In this document: piece after piece, positions 8,630-10,326 of the stretch | How positions within the stretch are numbered: position 1 is the first letter of the stretch | Layout of the letters: each line of letters starts with the position of its first letter | Assembly (NCBI GenBank): GCA_946891915.1 | Contig: CAMPNN010000035.1 | Location: forward strand, 1-10,326 | Length of the DNA: 10,326 nucleotides | Direction: 5' to 3' | Origin: an uncultured Bifidobacteriaceae bacterium | GTDB lineage: Bacteria; Actinomycetota; Actinomycetes; Actinomycetales; Bifidobacteriaceae | Made by a program: the position numbers and the translations under genes | The notes under the pieces: model-generated | Told to the model about the DNA's origin: nothing | Database searches by the model: none | The model's input: the letters and a program-made list of their open reading frames with translations, nothing else

Positions 8630-8835
8630 TGGAACATTTGCCGTGTATTTTTCCGGCTTTTGTCGCTGGATTTGCGTAATTATGGAACATTTGCTGGAGT
8701 TTTACCTGGCGTTTGTCGCTGGATTTGCGTAATTGTGGAACATTTGCTGGAGTTTTACCTGGCGTTTGTCGCTGGATTCGCGTCGTTTTGGAACATTTGC
8801 CGTGTATTTTTCCGGCGTTTGTCGCTGGATTTGCG
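8630..8835. repeat. Array of four 53-bp tandem repeats (A-B-B-A), last copy cut by the IS
   Basis: The copies start at 8630, 8683, 8736 and 8789, an exact 53-bp period. Each begins TGGAACATTTGC and carries TTTGTCGCTGGAT-TGCGT near its end. Copies 1 and 4 share CGTGTATTTTTCCGGC in the middle (one mismatch between them over the 47 compared bases). Copies 2 and 3 share TGGAGTTTTACCTGGC instead (four mismatches, three of them in the last five bases). Copy 4 stops at ...TTTGCG (8835), where the insertion sequence begins. A short piece resembling a repeat end (TGCGATTTT) lies before copy 1, right after the helicase stop. There are no unique spacers, so this is not a CRISPR. Function unknown. Confidence 0.93.
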
Positions 8836-8859
8836 TGATATGTACCCCTTTTTCTGGAC
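8836..8859 (+). repeat. Left inverted repeat of the IS
   Basis: It begins TGATATGTACCCC and is the exact reverse complement of 10301-10324. A related motif (CATATCCCTTTTT, 8861-8873) follows at once, echoing the end sequence in direct orientation. It may be a second transposase contact (inference). Confidence 0.9.
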
Positions 8860-8879
8860 ACATATCCCTTTTTACTTAA

Positions 8880-9815
8880 TCATATCGTCTGCGTGGATGC
8901 TTTCCTGTATTTAACAGGAGGCACCCACCCAGTCTTCTTCTGGATTCTCTCGTTATTGTAATAATAAATATATTCTTTTACTGCTAGAGAAAACTCTTCA
9001 AACGAAGAATACTCACTCTCATGCCCGTAATACAACTCGTTTTTAAGCCTACCAAAAAACGATTCCATAATACCGTTATCATAACAGTTAGCCTTACGGC
9101 TCATAGACTGAATAATCCCGTGTTCTTTCAAAACACTCCTAAAATAATCATGCCTATACTGCCAGCCCTGATCAGAATGGAATATAAGCCCTTCAACCAT
9201 TCGGAAACGTTTAAAAGCCTTATCTAACATGCGTTTGATCTGCTTTAAATCAGGGTGTAATGATAAATCGTAAGCAATAATCTCATTCGTATGCATATCA
9301 AGTATTGGTGAAAGATAACACTTACCCCACGAGAAATTAAACTGTGAAACGTCAGTAGTCCACTTCTGTAAAGGAGCAGTAGTAGTAAAATCACGGTTAA
9401 TAATATTATCCGCGACTCTACCAGCCTCACCCATGTACGAGTTGTACTTCTCTTTTGGCCGTTTTCCAACTAACTGCATGATGTGCATTAAACGTTGAAC
9501 ACGCTTGTGATTAACCTTAAACCCACGGTTTAATAGCTCGTTATAGACTCTTCTAACACCATACCTGCCTTTATGGTGAGTAAATATTTCTTGAATAACA
9601 CTCATTAACGGTTTATTCCGTAGTCCTACTACGTTTATTTTTCTTAACTCAAAATAGTAAGTAGATTTCGGCATTCGTATAGCATGAAGAAGATGCTTCA
9701 GCTTATAGCCTTGCTCAACGAGTTGTTTTACTGATTCTGCTTTTTCGCCTTGAGTAGAGCAGCTTTCTTTGCTTTGCTCAAGGCATCGAGTTTTTTTAGT
9801 ATTGCATTTTCCGCT
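8880..9815 (-). CDS. IS3-family transposase OrfB (DDE catalytic domain)
   Basis: OrfB supplies the catalytic domain of the transposase, normally made as an OrfAB fusion that cuts and circularises the element. The frame is open from about 9815 to the TGA at 8880-8882. The first ATG is at 9674 (264 aa). Meaningful protein begins earlier, as AESVKQLVEQGYKLKHLLHAIR runs into MPKSTYYFELRK, matching the usual OrfB N-terminus. From the ATG, an HTH_21-type segment (about 20-75, GRYGVRRVYNELLNRG) precedes the rve/DDE core: D108 (TTDVSQF), D168 (HSDQGWQY) and E204 (NGIMESFFGRLKNE). The last two acidic residues have 35 residues between them, as in IS3 enzymes and retroviral integrases. No SD precedes ATG 9674, which supports expression by frameshifting from orfA. 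Confidence 0.93.
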   Translation of the reverse strand, partial: SGKCNTKKTRCLEQSKESCSTQGEKAESVKQLVEQGYKLKHLLHAIRMPKSTYYFELRKINVVGLRNKPLMSVIQEIFTHHKGRYGVRRVYNELLNRGFKVNHKRVQRLMHIMQLVGKRPKEKYNSYMGEAGRVADNIINRDFTTTAPLQKWTTDVSQFNFSWGKCYLSPILDMHTNEIIAYDLSLHPDLKQIKRMLDKAFKRFRMVEGLIFHSDQGWQYRHDYFRSVLKEHGIIQSMSRKANCYDNGIMESFFGRLKNELYYGHESEYSSFEEFSLAVKEYIYYYNNERIQKKTGWVPPVKYRKASTQTI

Positions 9816-10279
9816 TTAAGATACTCGTTTTCTTCACGAAGAGACTTAAGTTCTTCACGCTCACTCATTGTTGAAGGATCAACATTTTTCATGTTTTTAC
9901 GGTTCATACAAGGCTCTTTTACTGGTTTTTTACGGGTATGTTTTACTAAACCACTATAACCTTCCGTTTCGTATATTCGCATCCATCTTCTTACTTGACC
10001 TTCCAGTAAACCGTTATCAACTGCTGTCTGGCTAATATTTTTCCCTGCAAGAACTTTGTTGATAATGCGAAGCTTTTCCATGGGATCCCAATACTTATGT
10101 TTTTTAGTACGTGGTTTAAGTACCTCAAACCCTTTAGCTTCTACTAAACGAGACCAGTACGAGACGGTACCGCGAAAATTATTTCTAGTAATAGTAGAAG
10201 GTGTTGGTAATTCCAGGTTTTTACGATATAGTTCAACACACTTCTTTTTAAACTCGTAACTATATTTACTAGTTGGCAT
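9728..10279 (-). CDS. IS3-family transposase OrfA (DNA-binding subunit, IS150 type)
   Basis: A 183-aa protein with two helix-turn-helix-like regions: YSYEFKKKCVELYRK onward (about 6-50) and MEKLRIINKVLAGKNISQTAVDNG onward (about 68-115). A heptad-rich leucine-zipper segment follows (LREENEYLKAENAILKKLDAL, about 147-167), used for OrfA/OrfAB multimerisation. The lysine-rich end (KAKKAALLKAKKQNQ) covers the slippage site. The ATG at 10277-10279 has a clear RBS (AGGAG, plus-strand CTCCT at 10286-10290, 6-nt spacing). OrfA recognises the inverted ends and, when made alone, often regulates transposition. Only about 22 bp separate the RBS from the end of the IRR copy, so a promoter must lie in or beyond the right end. 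Confidence 0.93.
   Translation of the reverse strand: MPTSKYSYEFKKKCVELYRKNLELPTPSTITRNNFRGTVSYWSRLVEAKGFEVLKPRTKKHKYWDPMEKLRIINKVLAGKNISQTAVDNGLLEGQVRRWMRIYETEGYSGLVKHTRKKPVKEPCMNRKNMKNVDPSTMSEREELKSLREENEYLKAENAILKKLDALSKAKKAALLKAKKQNQ
9740..9746 (-). promoter_or_regulatory. Programmed -1 frameshift site between orfA and orfB
   Basis: On the minus strand the orfA codons read GCG AAA AAG CAG, giving the heptamer G-AAA-AAG (plus-strand CTTTTTC, 9740-9746) 9 bases before the orfA stop. The orfB frame is -1 relative to orfA, and both are open across 9728-9815. A one-base slip would give ...LLKAKKAESVKQLVEQG... and a full OrfAB. The best studied IS3 site is A-AAA-AAG; the G at the first position is a milder variant. 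I see no obvious strong stimulatory stem just downstream. Confidence 0.65.
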
Positions 10280-10300
10280 GCGCTACTCCTTTTACTAGCA

Positions 10301-10324
10301 GTCCAGAAAAAGGGGTACATATCA
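10301..10324 (-). repeat. Right inverted repeat of the IS
   Basis: Exact reverse complement of the left end at 8836-8859 over 24 bp. It ends ...GGGGTACATATCA. Two bases of flanking DNA (GC, 10325-10326) remain before the window ends and match the first two bases of the GCG left of the element. Confidence 0.9.
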
Positions 10325-10326
10325 GC

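Larger units (their letters stand above)
8836..10324 (-). mobile_element. IS3-family (IS150-like) insertion sequence
   Basis: A complete element of 1489 bp bounded by perfect 24-bp inverted repeats that start with 5'-TG and end with CA-3', as IS3-family ends do. It holds orfA and orfB on the minus strand in overlapping frames (orfB at -1), with an A-rich slippage site between them. The long orfA (183 aa, two helix-turn-helix regions) points to the IS150 group. The three bases before it are GCG and the two visible bases after it are GC, consistent with a 3-bp target duplication. All motifs look intact, so it may be active. It is inserted in copy 4 of the 53-bp array. Confidence 0.9.

Noticed and set aside
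8617..8630. Terminator after the helicase at the T-run (GCGATTTTTTT)
   Set aside because: No stable GC-rich stem precedes the T-run. The T-rich piece looks more like a partial repeat end.
8630..8841. CRISPR array
   Set aside because: The repeats are in direct contact with no unique spacers, and no cas genes are nearby. The variable 16-bp middle has only two versions.
8600..8914. Open frames on both strands through the 53-bp repeats
   Set aside because: They are open because the repeat lacks stops. The period is not a multiple of three, no RBS is seen, and the frames run into the IS end.
8842..10318. Shorter IS boundaries starting at TGTACCCC
   Set aside because: The inverted repeat continues perfectly six bases further out on both sides to TG...CA, and only the longer version leaves matching flanks (GCG/GC).

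Overview
The window looks like a chromosomal segment of a low-GC member of the Bifidobacteriaceae, and Gardnerella is my best guess. The reasons are the actinobacterial form of RF1 ([10 protein letters not shown] around the GGQ loop), an oligoribonuclease gene (orn), a decaprenyl-phosphate-type WecA, the rpmE-prfA-prmC-Sua5-wecA order, and AT-rich spacers with bifidobacterial-style proteins. The genus is inferred from protein style, not from a database search.

Layout, left to right. The 3' end of rpmE (ribosomal protein L31) is followed by a clear intrinsic terminator. A same-strand housekeeping run comes next: prfA (release factor 1), prmC (the methyltransferase that modifies the RF1 GGQ glutamine), a Sua5/TsaC threonylcarbamoyl-AMP synthase, a WecA-like polyprenyl-phosphate sugar-1-phosphate transferase, and guaB (IMP dehydrogenase). 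guaB appears to be transcribed as a leaderless mRNA and ends at a strong terminator. A small antitoxin-like gene follows, with its own promoter, a perfect 20-bp palindromic operator and a good RBS. An 18-codon ORF overlapping its stop looks like the wreck of a partner toxin. Then come orn and a PIF1-like helicase.

The right end is mobile. After the helicase stop there is an array of four 53-bp tandem repeats in an A-B-B-A order. The fourth copy is cut by a complete IS3-family (IS150-like) element, with orfA and orfB on the minus strand and a -1 frameshift site at their overlap. The element has perfect 24-bp inverted ends and a probable 3-bp target duplication at the very edge of the window.

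Functionally, the left half is about translation (termination, release-factor methylation, t6A tRNA modification), with cell-envelope glycan initiation and GMP synthesis added. The right half is nucleic-acid turnover and unwinding plus a degraded toxin-antitoxin locus and an IS. A recurring oddity is that most intergenic spacers, and two coding regions, carry their own unrelated short tandem duplication (9-18 bp). At tsaC and orn the duplicated unit includes the last codons and the stop codon.
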